Below, piece by piece: positions 46,007 through 55,799 of a DNA stretch of 64,000 nucleotides; positions within the stretch are counted from its first letter, which is position 1; every line of letters begins with the position of its first letter. This DNA comes from Ascaphus truei. Taxonomy: Eukaryota > Chordata > Amphibia > Anura > Ascaphidae. Location of the stretch: contig CM071569.1 in the NCBI GenBank assembly GCA_036426205.1, positions 787,460 to 851,459 on the forward strand, in the 5' to 3' direction. The notes beneath the pieces were generated by a model. That model ran no database searches, was not told the DNA's origin, and was given only the letters and a program-made list of their open reading frames with translations. The position numbers were made by a program, and so were the translations under genes.

Positions 46007-46048
46007 CTAAATGATCATGCTTCTTCCACTCCTGGAACTCGCCCGGTC
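46007..46048 (-). CDS. ildr1: ILDR1, terminal coding exon
   Basis: A 42-base minus-strand exon: acceptor TTTTTTCCCAG just above 46048, then 13 codons DRASSRSGRSMII and a TAG stop. The preceding exon (49292-50127) ends on a whole codon, so phase is 0/0. Human ILDR1 ends with a similar short Ser/Arg stretch and hydrophobic last three residues, a PDZ-ligand-like C terminus shared by the LSR/ILDR family. The exon is too small to be found as an open frame, and the acceptor, phase and C-terminal match together support it. Confidence 0.85.
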   Translation of the reverse strand, partial: DRASSRSGRSMII

Positions 46049-46111
46049 CTGGGAAAAAATAAGCACGAGACACTAAATATCTGAGAAGATTTGCAACCAC
46101 TGTACACATAC

Positions 46112-46350
46112 ATATTTAGTTACATATTTACGATAGTAGATGAAGTTGAAAAAAGACATATGTCCAGCTATTCAACGTGTGCTAAATTTAGATGACAGAT
46201 ACTTATCGTATATTTTTATTTACAGTATTTTGATCCAGAGGAAGGTAAACGAAGAACCCCAGTGACACATTATTCAAAGATGTCTCATAACTGGGAAAAT
46301 ACATTCCTTCCTGACTCCAAATAACAGCAATCAGATTACTCCCTGGATCA
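46112..46350 (-). mobile_element. CR1-like LINE 3' end fragment
   Basis: Minus-strand copy of the 3' end of the family at 23742-25391: AGATGAAGTTGAAAAAAGAC, TTGATCCAGAGGAAGG and TTCCTTCCTGACTCCAA occur in the same order. It lies in the last ILDR1 intron, 60 bp upstream of the terminal exon. Confidence 0.85.
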
Positions 46351-48682
46351 ACATCCACATTATAAAGATGGAGTTGTTATTGCATAGAACGAACCATGTA
46401 ATACTTTACTATAGAAGCACAGACACATTAAAACCACATGTAAAATACAGGGATAAATGTTAAAAAGAGAGAATGGGGATTCCCTGCCTGAAAGATCTGG
46501 CCACACAGAAACCGCGTGAAATGCATATGACAGCACATTGGCGGATCCATTTAGTAAACGTGGCTGCAGTCCTGAATAGTTCCATGCTATTGAACGCTTA
46601 CACGACTCCAGGGAGGGAGCTGGGAATATAGGGATGGAAAAGAAAGGACCAGACAAAAGGGTGCCGATAGTGAGAAAGGATTCAGGGGTTAAATGAATAA
46701 CAGAGGACCATATGACAAAGCTGACAGACTAGACCAAGAGTTCAGCAGTAGTGTAGTAAGACACCAAACATCTATTTAAGTAGAGGCAGAGAACTAGAGA
46801 GCCTGGAAGAGAGAGGAGAACGTTGTAACCAATGTATGCTTTTATAGGAATCCATCAGAATGATTTTAAAGGCGTAAGCCCGTCTCAAATCCACTTAGAG
46901 CCCAATAAATACATCATATCAAATAGTTACCAATTAGAAGCACGGTCATATACTTCTCCAATAAAAATCTCAATAGACAATAACTTAAACAGCGCACTCA
47001 GTGACCCACTTCCTGCTCAATGGCGCAGGGGGGCTCTGTTATCTGCAACTGTCTGAGGTTGAACGACATCTGTGGTGGGGGCAGAGAGCAGGGTGAATGT
47101 GCAGACAGATACATGGAGAAGTGCTCGGCAGGAGAGGGGAGCGTATGGAAAGTAGCAAAGTGAACAGCGGACACTGGATATCAAACTGGGGTCATCTGCT
47201 TATAACACAGGCTACAAAATCGCTGCCATTAAAAGTGGCTACATGGGGTTCTACCCCCAATCCCAGCTCCACGTAGAGACCGTGTATCTAATGTGGCGTC
47301 TGCTGTATTTGGCCACTCTGTCTCTATCCCGTGGTCACGCGCTGTGATGTCAGTAATGCCCGAAGCGCGTTTCGCTCCTGAGAGCTTTGCAAGGACTGGG
47401 CGGACCTTACGTTGTGCAGGTTTTTATAGCGTCTTACTTCCTTGGCACCCACTCTGTTGTCTATGCTACTAGAGCTCTCCTTCTCTCAGCGTTGCTGTTT
47501 TTACAATCACTAATGCCTCAATCTCAATCTTGCTGAAACCTGCGTGTGTTAAGGAGCCCGATAATACAACATTAAAAGGTGTGTGTTATCTAATGGACTT
47601 ACTGGTAGGTCTTTGGTACAAAAAAATAGTATAGATCAGAGTTAATCAAAAATATACCGGCTACTGCCTTTACTTTATATAGGTCCTGCTAGTAGTCTTC
47701 AAGTAAGTGTGTTGTTACAAAATATTGGCAATATTTGAAGTTACTGTCCCTTCTGTTTCTATCTCTCACACAATGATTCAGACCATTTCTCTCTTTACTC
47801 CTATTTCTATTTTTATTAGGTGTAGCCAATTGCTGGATCGGCTAATTATCAACTCTATATAGTTGGTATGGCAATCCTTTTAGGAAGTGTGGGATGGGAC
47901 TCATTTAAATATACTTTGCATAACCATTAACATATCTCCCAGTCGGGTACCGTAGGTGTGCTCCTTTTCCAGCACAGGCGTCTCTCCCTAATTTATCTGG
48001 AGGAACGTTTGAGGGGATATATATTTACAAATCTGGTTTCTGCTAATAAAGATGCAAAGGTCACGGCCTCTCGCTCATTTTTTTAGTACCCAATCCGCAG
48101 ACGAATTTTAGTGCAGGGGACAGATTTGGTCAGCGAATTTAAGGTTATATATGTGGCCGATGTAGGGAAGATATCACGCATTTTCGGGACCCTACAGGGA
48201 GATAAGCGAGACAGCTGGATAGCGGTGTGTATTAACCCTGGTCACATATAGAAGTCACGTGCTCACAGCGGTGTCGCGTGTGACAGGGGTGCCAGCATAC
48301 AATAGCAGGTGCCCTTCCCGATTGTAGAAACTGCGTTAATGGCGTCAAATGATCTCGGTGTGATACTTTGGCTGAGCATATGTTGATATTCTGTAATACA
48401 GTACATGTGGGTCAAATGTAAGGGCAGCAAGGCGACTAAATCTGCACTTGTACGACATAAATAACTCATGAGCAAAATGTATTACTTTACCCTTGATTAA
48501 TGGCACATTGTGTTTTTGTAAAAGTGTATAATCTTTGGATACTTTATACTTCCTTCCCGGAGAGCATTTGTGACATGCTGAAAGTATGCAGTGACCTCCT
48601 GGCGTTTAAAGAATAAATTGCCTCAGGAGGTGAACGTTTGGAGAAATACTCGTTTAGAAGTTATGTGAGACAGAGAGAACAC
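46351..48682. other. ILDR1 last intron, mostly unassigned
   Basis: No exon. It contains the decayed hammerhead-like motif at 47355-47400 and, at about 47878-48010, a block shared with 51000-51118 (GTGTGGGATGGGACTCATTT, then TTTGCATA and CATATCTCCCAG). Confidence 0.5.
47355..47400 (-). ncRNA. Hammerhead-like motif, decayed
   Basis: Read on the minus strand: GCCC arm, CTTGCAAA (a CTGANAA box lacking one A), stem II GCTC-TCAG-GAGC (47385-47374), GAAA (47373-47370), CGCGCTT, then GGGC, complementary to the first arm. It has the same layout as the other copies but with a damaged core. Confidence 0.4.
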
Positions 48683-48802
48683 AAAAGAATGGGTTCAAAG
48701 CACCCCACTATTTGCACTCATTACCATAAACAGATGCCCCTAATGCTATCTGTTTATTATCTAGGTAATGAGTGCAAATAGTGTGCTTGAACCCATTCTT
48801 TT
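48683..48802. repeat. Near-perfect palindrome (foldback MITE)
   Basis: The left arm starts AAAAGAATGGGTTCAAAGCA, and the right arm ends TGCTTGAACCCATTCTTTTA. The arms are about 50 bp each with a short loop near 48738-48750. It would fold into a long hairpin in DNA or in the ILDR1 pre-mRNA. Confidence 0.85.
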
Positions 48803-49291
48803 ACCTCCTTGCACCTACCCTTCCACAACTATGGACAAATAAGATATAGGTGAGCAGTTATAGTACCTAACTTTGATCGGTTACAAATAAATTCAGCGAA
48901 AAAAAAAATAATGTATCTGGATACGTGATACTACTCCCCTATATACAGATCCACGCATAGCATAAAGTTACAAAACCGGGCAGTACCACAAAGCATTATA
49001 GTAGAAATCAGCGATAAAAAAAGTTAAACTACCATCCGGGGGACAGCTTCTCTAACCCATCTACCGTGTTTTGTTTTTATAGCAACGTTTAATGAAGGCT
49101 TTCAGTTCCTTGTAATTTCTGCAATTTTTGAGCACAAAGTTATAAAGCAGTTGTAGAACTGGGTATACGACACTACCATCAATGGTTGCCAAGAACAACA
49201 AAAAAACGGTGATTAGGGTGGAAAATAAATGCAGATAGGACAAAATAAAAAAACCTTTGATGCAGGACATCAAATTAGCCTCTGAACTCAC

Positions 49292-50127
49292 CGACTGTCT
49301 CCCTGTGCCCGCTCGTTGGGTTTGAACCTTTCCTGTAGTGACGTCAAGTGACTTGTAGCTGGGAGGCTTCTCCTCTGGGTAGTCGTAGGACTGCTGACGT
49401 CTTTCCATTCGACCTCTGCTGCGGTGGTTCTCATCTTCTGAGCTCCAGGAGTCGCGTCGATACGGTGGAGAGTTGCTCCTCCTGTGTCCCCGGGGCCTTG
49501 AAGAACGATCAGGGCTACCTCTCCTCCCCGACCGTGGTTCTCCTCTGTCTGGTGACCTTCTGCTGTCTGGAGACCGCACTCTCTCAGAACGATAGTTGGA
49601 ACGACCACGGCGATCATCGTAACTGGATTCGTCGCTGTGGCCATCACGACCATATCTACGGGGTGGGGAGCGATCCCTCCTGGGACAGCTACTACTTTGT
49701 GCGTCTCTCCTGTACTCATTAGCTCTGTCACCGCGCAGTCTGTCTTGTGCCCTCCAATCATTCTCAGTAGAGTGTGTATCTTCCACTGTTCGGATCCTCC
49801 TCCTGTCTCTGTCACTCTCCAGGGGATCCCATGATCCCATATTGATGCGCTGATGGGAAGTGTTGCTGGTTCTCTGGGAGTTGACAATGTGCTCTATAAT
49901 AGGAGGGAGCTGGATGACCCTACGTTCTACCTCTCGCACTCCGACATCACCGAGCGATGATAACATACTGGGATGGTGGCTACCACCACTGTAATGAGCC
50001 CCGGCTCGAAGAGGCTGTGCTGTGTTTAGGTTTTTGATCTCAGACTCCAAGAAATCAAGCACTTTGTTATTAGCAGTTGGGTAGAGCGATTGTCTGGCCA
50101 TGGGTAGGCTGTTCTGCAATGAAAAAT
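49292..50127 (-). CDS. ildr1: ILDR1, long cytoplasmic-tail exon
   Basis: An 836-base minus-strand exon. The acceptor is CTTTGTAG above 50127, not the nearer TTGCAG at 50114, because only the former keeps phase 1 with the upstream exon and yields DFSLQNSLP, matching ILDR1. The donor GTGAGT follows 49292. It encodes a cytoplasmic tail: [55 protein letters not shown], a long Arg/Ser/Asp-rich region, and [12 protein letters not shown] before the end. These match the ILDR1 tail in order and length. ILDR1 (angulin-2) recruits tricellulin to tricellular junctions and is needed in epithelia such as the inner ear. Confidence 0.95.
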
Positions 50128-50258
50128 CTACAAAGAAAGGAAGGGGGGGGGGGGAGATCACAGAGGAATCAGAGAGAAAGGATAATGGGTGCTCATTTAA
50201 TAACTATTTTATCTAATTAACTACTGTTGCCACCAACAGCCGAAAAGCTCAGTCTCAC

Positions 50259-50390
50259 CTCTTTGGAGCAACGGGTTCAGGTGATAGGAAGAATTGTGAG
50301 AGTTTCTGTCATCCCCCGCATACATCGGCTTATCCATCATCCAAGGCATTTGTCCAGCTGTCTGTTTCATGTACCTGTGCCGGGCGAGGG
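50259..50390 (-). CDS. ildr1: ILDR1, juxtamembrane cytoplasmic exon
   Basis: A 132-base minus-strand exon, phase 1 in and phase 1 out, acceptor GTTCCAG, donor GTGAGA. It encodes [40 protein letters not shown] and LQR. The [10 protein letters not shown] start and the SSYxxxPLLQR end are specific to ILDR1 rather than LSR or ILDR2. It joins the Cys-rich exon (51863-52009) through a GCC alanine codon split 1+2. Confidence 0.93.
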
Positions 50391-50555
50391 CTGGAACATG
50401 AAAATAAATCCGTATGTAAACCCCCATGCATCGCTCGGAAACAAGATATTTCCATAGGAAAGTACAGTAGGTACAAATGAAGTCCTGCATCTTAAGGACA
50501 TGTCTCATATGTTCCTTGAAATAGAGTTACATTTTACACTATCCACAGAATACAA

Positions 50556-51118
50556 ACCTCCCTCCAAATAAATTAGGGAGACTGGATGGAAAATGAACGC
50601 ACCTGAGGTACCCTGGGACATATGCTAATGGGTATGGTCACCAGGTCACTTTGTTATATTACTTTCTCTCGTCATCTGCTTTATTCACTTATGTGTCAGA
50701 AAACCTGTGTTTTATTTAGTGTCACCTGGCCTCAGTACATATTATTACTTTGTACTTTAAGTTCTTTCAAGGATACAATCAACGAAATAGATAACCCTTG
50801 GAGATATGTTAGTAGACGTTACGGTGGTGCTAACCCAACAGCTGTTTTAGCTCACACTGTTAGATCTGCTGTCTAGAAAATCAATGGTTGTGGGTTCTAG
50901 TCCTGTTGGGTCTGACAAGTATACTATTCCAGTCACTACAATAGGTGCCGTATGCTTATCCAGTCAGTATAGTTCTTATGGAAATCATTTTGGGAAGTGT
51001 GGGATGGGACTCATTTAAATCTACTTTGCATAGCCATTAGCATATCTCCCAGAGTACCTCAGGTGTGCTCCTTTTTCAGCACACGCGTCTCTCCCTAATT
51101 TATTTGGATGGAGGTTTG
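50556..51118. repeat. Foldback element with inverted arms
   Basis: The left arm (about 50556-50640: AAATAAATTAGGGAGAC, GCACCTGAGGTAC, CATATGCTAATGG) is the inverse of the right arm (about 51016-51118: CCATTAGCATAT, GTACCTCAGGTGTGC, TCTCCCTAATTTATTTGGA). The right arm also matches 47878-48010. It lies within an ILDR1 intron and the interior holds a tRNA-like segment. Confidence 0.7.
50833..50911 (+). other. tRNA-derived sequence (SINE head or pseudogene)
   Basis: 79 bases: a 7-bp acceptor-like pair ACCCAAC (50833-50839) and GTTGGGT (50905-50911), an A-box-like TTTTAGCTCACACTGTTAGA, and a good B box GGGTTCTAGTCCT. D and anticodon stems do not pair cleanly, so it is not a functional tRNA. It may be the polymerase III promoter of a SINE inside the foldback element. 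Confidence 0.5.
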
Positions 51119-51862
51119 AGGGGGATATATACAACTGGAGACACTACTGAAATGGAACTCCTCCGCCTCCCTGGGCGGAATGGATTTAATGGCAGATTTG
51201 GATTTATCCGCTCAGATCTTTTAGTACCCAGACAGATTTTTGGTGGGGAAATTGGATTTAGGTTTTAAATATCCAGGAAAATCCAGGAATGGGTTTCGGA
51301 CCAGTCCGCCCATGTCTATTAGTGAGCCGCAGTATCTTTTTGTTTTACGTATAAGCAAAAGTCTACTGTGTTCTTGGCCTTTATATGAATGAAATAAAAA
51401 TGTAGGCACATGGATGCTCCTTATGCGTACACGTTTATGCATGAGCAACACAACAAGCTCTTCAGATGCTTCACAAATGGTGCTAACTAGAAGAAAATAG
51501 AAAATCAACCAGCATACTGTATCCCAAGTGCAGTGTCTGGCTTATTCTGCATCTACATAAATAATATATACAGAGAAAGGGACACTAGATGTACCGCGTA
51601 TCAGAAACGTAAAAAAAATCAAACCACATTGATGCCGCGTGGACGGATTAACAGAACGATGTATGTACACATGCAGCATCAAAACAAGGGCCAGATCTAC
51701 TAAACAATGCTACTCCATAAAATACCTTCGTGCATGACTTGGTAAGTATGGCCCGTTACAGGCATACCATGTGAAATGGGGCTATGGTGTCTTCCGTTAT
51801 TGAAGGCGTCTTATGGAGTGGCACTGCTTACGAAACATGGCCCGAAATGTCTTCATTGATAC

Positions 51863-52009
51863 CTTCTTCTGGGCAGCAGCATTTGGTCGGGCAGCACGGA
51901 CACCGGACATAGCAGCAGCAGCAGTGGGGGCAGCACTGGCACCAACATATGCCCAACAGGAGGAAGAGGAGCAAAGCTCCCATAACGATGAACAGCACTG
52001 TAAGCCAAT
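51863..52009 (-). CDS. ildr1: ILDR1, transmembrane and Cys-rich exon
   Basis: A 147-base minus-strand exon (phase 1/phase 1), acceptor TGTCCCCCCCACAG, donor GTATCA. It encodes the membrane span [20 protein letters not shown] followed by [19 protein letters not shown] and PTKCCCPEE. The cysteine-dense stretch right after the membrane is the signature of the LSR/ILDR (angulin) family and is thought to be palmitoylated. The junction with 53095-53214 restores a histidine (C+AT), giving the same LIVLHWLTV as mammalian ILDR1. Confidence 0.96.
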
Positions 52010-52360
52010 CTGTGGGGGGGACAGAGACACTGGTCATGTTCTCAGGGTGTCACACACATGTATGTCCTCACCAGCCCTTAGAGATTCAGTCCCACAAGCA
52101 GGGCTAAGAGATCACAAACATTGGGCGGGCCGAATAAATAGGGATGCTTTGCAAATTCAGTGTCAACAGAAGTGAAACGCGTTGGGATTTAGCGATTTGT
52201 AGTCCTAACAAGCACACATAGAATATACTTTTTAGCTGTTAACCCTTTTTTTATTCCATTTGTGATGATACCGGGGATGTCTCTTGTAGACGGTCAGATT
52301 AAAATGGACACACGGGTAAATCTGTCCATGTCCACCATAAAGGGGTGTGGATTTCTCCAT

Positions 52361-52481
52361 TCACAGGCAGTGCCAGTCTCATTAATAGTACAGGACACTC
52401 ACAGGCAGTGCCAGTCTCCTTAATAGTACAGGACACTCACAGGCAGTGCCAGTCTCGTTAATAGTACAGGACACTCACAGG
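52361..52481. repeat. 38-bp tandem repeat, three copies
   Basis: Units start at 52361, 52399 and 52437: TCACAGGCAGTGCCAGTCTC, then NTTAATAGTACAGGACAC. They differ at one base each. It is in the ILDR1 intron. Confidence 0.95.
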
Positions 52482-52590
52482 TCTGCTATTTGCCACCAGG
52501 CACTTCACTAAAAGGCAGGGTCACTGGTCTACTCCCATCCAGAGCGAGGGTTCAAATTTGTACCAGATAAAAAAACAGCACCGTTTAGTG

Positions 52591-52773
52591 CAGGGGTGGG
52601 CAACTCCAGCCTTCATGGGCCACCAACAGGTCAGGTTTGCCAGATATCTCTGCTTCAGCACAGGTGTGCAGTGGAAGACTGAGCCACAGATTGACCCACC
52701 TGTGCTGAAGCAGGGATATCCTGAAAACTTGACCTGTTGAAGGCCCTTGAGAAGTGGAGTTGCCAACAACTGA
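52591..52773. mobile_element. hAT-like palindromic MITE
   Basis: Begins CAGGGGTGGGCAACTCCAG, a terminus typical of hAT elements, and ends GTGGAGTTGCCAACAACTG, its diverged inverse. Internal arms TCTGCTTCAGCACAGGTG and CACCTGTGCTGAAGCAGGG are also complementary. No clear 8-bp duplication is visible. Related ends occur at 43938-44392. Confidence 0.8.
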
Positions 52774-53094
52774 TCTACAGTAGTAGATGGCAAATGCGTT
52801 ATACACAGTGACAACGTTACTGAATTCCAATATCGCAACGTTAACACCGCCGTCTACGGACTACCCCAGAAATAATTGTGATCACTGTGAAAAAGCCGGG
52901 GCTGGAATGATATGTGCTGCGCAAACCTGTAAACGCTGACTGGTATCAACACAAATATATGAATTGCCGTTAAACTTTAGCACGTGTGGTATCGGAGGAA
53001 ATAACAGTGCAACTTGAGCGCGGGAAAGCTCATTGGAAAGTCTCGTCAGCGCGGGCTCAGACGGCGCGATTCCCCGTGTAGGCGTTCCACTTAC

Positions 53095-53214
53095 GCAGCA
53101 CGATGAGCTTGACCTCTTTATCGGGGTCACCGGAGGTGTCTCCCTGAGCTTCCACTGCGCAGTAGTAGACGCCGTGATCCCACCACATCACTTCGCTGAT
53201 GACCAGGTCGGCCT
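53095..53214 (-). CDS. ildr1: ILDR1, exon for end of IgV domain
   Basis: A 120-base minus-strand exon, phase 1/phase 1, acceptor CTTCTCCCCAG, donor GTAAGT. Its 39 whole codons read [20 protein letters not shown], then [19 protein letters not shown]. The D-x-G-x-YYC Ig motif and the following [16 protein letters not shown] are almost identical to mammalian ILDR1. The upstream exon with the rest of the IgV domain should end with one base; no candidate was found between 53215 and 64000. This is the most N-terminal ILDR1 part in the window. Confidence 0.95.
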
Positions 53215-53559
53215 CTGGGGAGAAGAAATGCACACGGTCAGCACCAGGACTTCCCGACTTTCAAGGGTCACGGCTTCCATCCTAAATAAGTGGTCTGGGT
53301 GTGGATGCCGGTGTGTGAAGCACTGTATGCTGGGTGATAATGGTATAATGGTGAAAGGCAGTGGTGCAGACCTGTCTAAGACGTGATTGTGCTCTATATA
53401 TCTATATCTATAAGTCTCAAATAATGTTTGTGTGTGTTTGTCTTCCCCCTGTGTGATTGGCCCTGTGTTCCCCCTGTGTCATTGGCCACGGCGCACGCCC
53501 TCACATTGCAAGGACCATCTCACTTGCAGTTGGAACCTAAGGAGAACAACTTGGCGAAC

Positions 53560-54290
53560 CCACACTCCTCACCCCCCCACACACCTTCGCCGCTCCTTGC
53601 CGCAGGCCTCACCTCTCCCCCACCACCAACCCCCCTCCCTCCAGTCACTCCATTCCCACCCGCCGCTCCTCAGCGGAGGCCTCACCTCTCCCACACCACC
53701 AACCCCCCACCCTCCGGTCACGCCGCTCCTCGGCGCAGGCCTCAGCGGAGGCCTCAACTCTCCCCCACCACCAACCCCCCACCCTCCGGTCACGCTGCTC
53801 CTCGGCGCAGGCCTCAGCGGAGGCCTCACCTCTCCCCCACCACCAACCCACACCCTCGGTCACGCCACTAGCGCGCAGGATCATCTCTCCCCCACCACCA
53901 ACCCCCTCCCTCGGTCACTCCACTCCCACCCGCCGCGTCTCAGCGGAGGGCCTCACACTTCTCCCCACCACCGACCCCCTCCCTCCGGTCACCCAATACC
54001 GCGGCAGGCCTCACCTCTAACCTATCACCACCCCCCACACCTCCGGTCACTCCACTCCCACCCACCGCTCCTCCGGCGCCGTCACCTCACCTCTCCCCCA
54101 CCAAACCCCCCCCCTCCGGTCAACTTCAACTCCACCCGCCGAGGGCGGGGCGCCGTCCTATCAAATCTCACCCCACCAACCCCCCTCCCGGTCATTCATT
54201 CCCACCCGCCGAGGAGGAGCGGCGCCGTCCTCACCTCTCCCCACCAACCCCCTCCCTCCGGTCATTCCTCCCACCTGCCGCTCCTCGCGG
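53560..54290. repeat. C-rich minisatellite, about 65-70-bp unit
   Basis: Eight or more degenerate units built from CTCTCCCCCACCACCAACCC, CTCCGGTCACTCC and CGCCGCTCCTCAGCGGAGGC. Long Pro-rich frames on the plus strand and Gly-rich frames on the minus strand are artefacts. Confidence 0.93.
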
Positions 54291-54299
54291 AAGAATAAG

Positions 54300-55400
54300 G
54301 GGAGGGGCTTTGTGGGTGTGTTGGGGAGGGGGGGACACAGTGGTTTGGGGGGGGACGGACAGTGTGTTGTGGGGGGGGGGGACAGTGTGTGGGGGGGGGA
54401 GACGTGTGTGTGGGGGGGCGGACGACAGTGTGTGGTGTGGGGGGGGGCAGTGTGTGTGAGTGGGGGGGGAGAGTGTGTGTGGGGGGGGGAAGAGGGGGGA
54501 CGGACAGTGTGTGTGTGTGTGGGGGGGGCAGGGACAGGGTGTGTGGGGCGGGGAGGAAGGTTAGTGGGACAGGGGGTGTGTGGGGGGAGGACAAGGGGGT
54601 GGGGGGGGGGAAAGGTGTGGGGGGGGGCAGTACAGCCATGGGTAGTGTGGGGGGGGGAGAAGTGTGTGTGTGGGGGGGGGAAAGTGTGTGTGTGTGTGGG
54701 GGGGGAGTGTGTGTGTGGGGGGGGAATGTGTATGGGGGGGGGGGGTCAGTGTGTGTGTGGGGGGGGCAAATGTGGAGATTGGGGGCGGGTGCCGCCACTA
54801 CCGTAATTGTGGGCCGGCGTCGCACCAGCTCTGCTGCCCAGCGTTGTAGGGTCTCAGGTCTACGTGCCTTATGATGTCTGCTACGTGCTCGGGGTTCGCA
54901 GTGATGTTAGTGGCGGACGGACGCGAAAGATGGTAAGGCGCGGCAGTGTGTGATGTGGATGGGCGGAATGTGTGGTGTGTGGGTAGGCATAGTGGGTGAT
55001 GTAGGGAATGGGACTAGTAGGAGCGGAGATCAGGTAGGGGCTGTGGCCGGGGGGGGGGAGGAGGTGTGTGGGGGGGTGCAAGGGGGATATGTGGGTGTGT
55101 GGGGGGGGCAAGGTGATGTGTCGCTGGTGGGGGGCAGTGTGAGGTGGGGATGTGAGTGATGGGGGGGGCAGTGTGTGAGGGTGTGCGGGGTGGGAGACGC
55201 GTCGGTGACTGTGTCGTGGCGAGGGGGGAGCTGGATCAGTGGTGTTGTGTGTGTGGGTGGTGGGAAGGAGACAGTGTGTTGTGTGGGGGGGGGAGGGGAG
55301 GAGACGACAGTGGTGTGGGGGACCCTGTGTGTGTGTGTGTGTCGGTAGAACACTCAGTAGGGGGGGGGGGGAAACGGAGTGCGCAGGGGGGGGGGACACA
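54300..55400. repeat. G-run/GT-rich degenerate tract
   Basis: Runs of 6-10 G separated by ACAGTGTGTGTGT, densest at 54320-54780 and again at 55040-55380. The closely spaced G-runs could form G-quadruplexes. It has the same composition as 56930-57900. Confidence 0.85.
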
Positions 55401-55494
55401 AACAGAGAGTGGGGAGTGGAGAAACAGACAGGGGGAGTGGAGAAATTGTACTCCCGGGCAACGCCGGGTCTCTCAGATAGTTATTATAATATTC

Positions 55495-55745
55495 TAGATG
55501 AGCTATTACCAGATGGAGGTCCAAGCAACAAAGAGACAGCAACCAGGGGTATCTTCAAAAGGTATGTATTGTAGAAAAATACAGAGACCTCAGCCAACGT
55601 TCAGGCACCAGCCTGAGGAAGTCTCTCTCGCAACCGAAACGTTGGCTGAGGTGCCTGTATGTCTCTACAATACATACTACTTTAAAGATATCCCTGGTGT
55701 GCTGTCTCTTTGTTGCTGGACCCTCCATCTGGTAATATCTCATCT
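55495..55745. repeat. Long palindrome (foldback MITE) with hammerhead-like centre
   Basis: Arms of about 108 bp: 55495-55602 (ATGAGCTATTACCAGATGGA ... CCTCAGCCAACGTT) and 55638-55745 (AACGTTGGCTGAGG ... CCATCTGGTAATATCTCAT). The arms pair over most of their length with small bulges. The central 40 bases hold the hammerhead-like box. Confidence 0.85.
55603..55656 (+). ncRNA. Hammerhead-like motif at palindrome centre
   Basis: Arm AGGCACCAGC (55603-55612), canonical core CTGAGGA (55613-55619) plus the extra A, then a segment without a clear stem II, GAAA (55636-55639), CGTT, and arm GCTGAGGTGCCT (55645-55656) pairing with the first arm with a small bulge. Core boxes are intact, but stem II is not. 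Confidence 0.45.
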
Positions 55746-55799
55746 ATTTGATTTTTTATGGGACTAGCATCTGGATACCTTGTGACATGTGAGTGCTGG

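Larger units (their letters stand above)
53403..55480 (+). mobile_element. Probable non-autonomous Helitron 1, filled with minisatellites
   Basis: The left part has TCTATAAGTCTCAAATAATG followed by repeated GTGTGATTGGCCCTGTGT-like text, a start often seen in amphibian Helitrons. The right end has a GC hairpin CCCGGGCAACGCCGGG followed by a TCTCTCAGATAGT end, close to the Helitron CTAG-T terminus. In between are a C-rich minisatellite (53560-54290) and a G/T-rich tract (54300-55400). No Rep/helicase is seen. Confidence 0.5.

Noticed and set aside
49061..49291. Extension of the ILDR1 long exon through a hydrophobic stretch ([15 protein letters not shown])
   Set aside because: A good GT donor at 49291 and the matching terminal exon at 46007-46048 give the known ILDR1 end; the extension is intron.
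50113..50127. Acceptor TTGCAG at 50114 for the long ILDR1 exon
   Set aside because: It would put the exon out of phase with 50259-50390; the acceptor at 50128 keeps phase and matches the family sequence.
50833..50911. A functional tRNA gene
   Set aside because: Acceptor-like ends and a B box exist, but the D and anticodon stems do not fold properly.
52173..52189. Hammerhead-like GAAACGCGTTGGGATTT as a full ribozyme copy
   Set aside because: Only the 3' half is present; the CTGANGA box and stem II are not found upstream, so it is listed only as supporting the family.
53428..55399. Pro-rich and Gly-rich frames on both strands
   Set aside because: Repeat-derived from the C-rich and G/T-rich tracts of the Helitron-like element.
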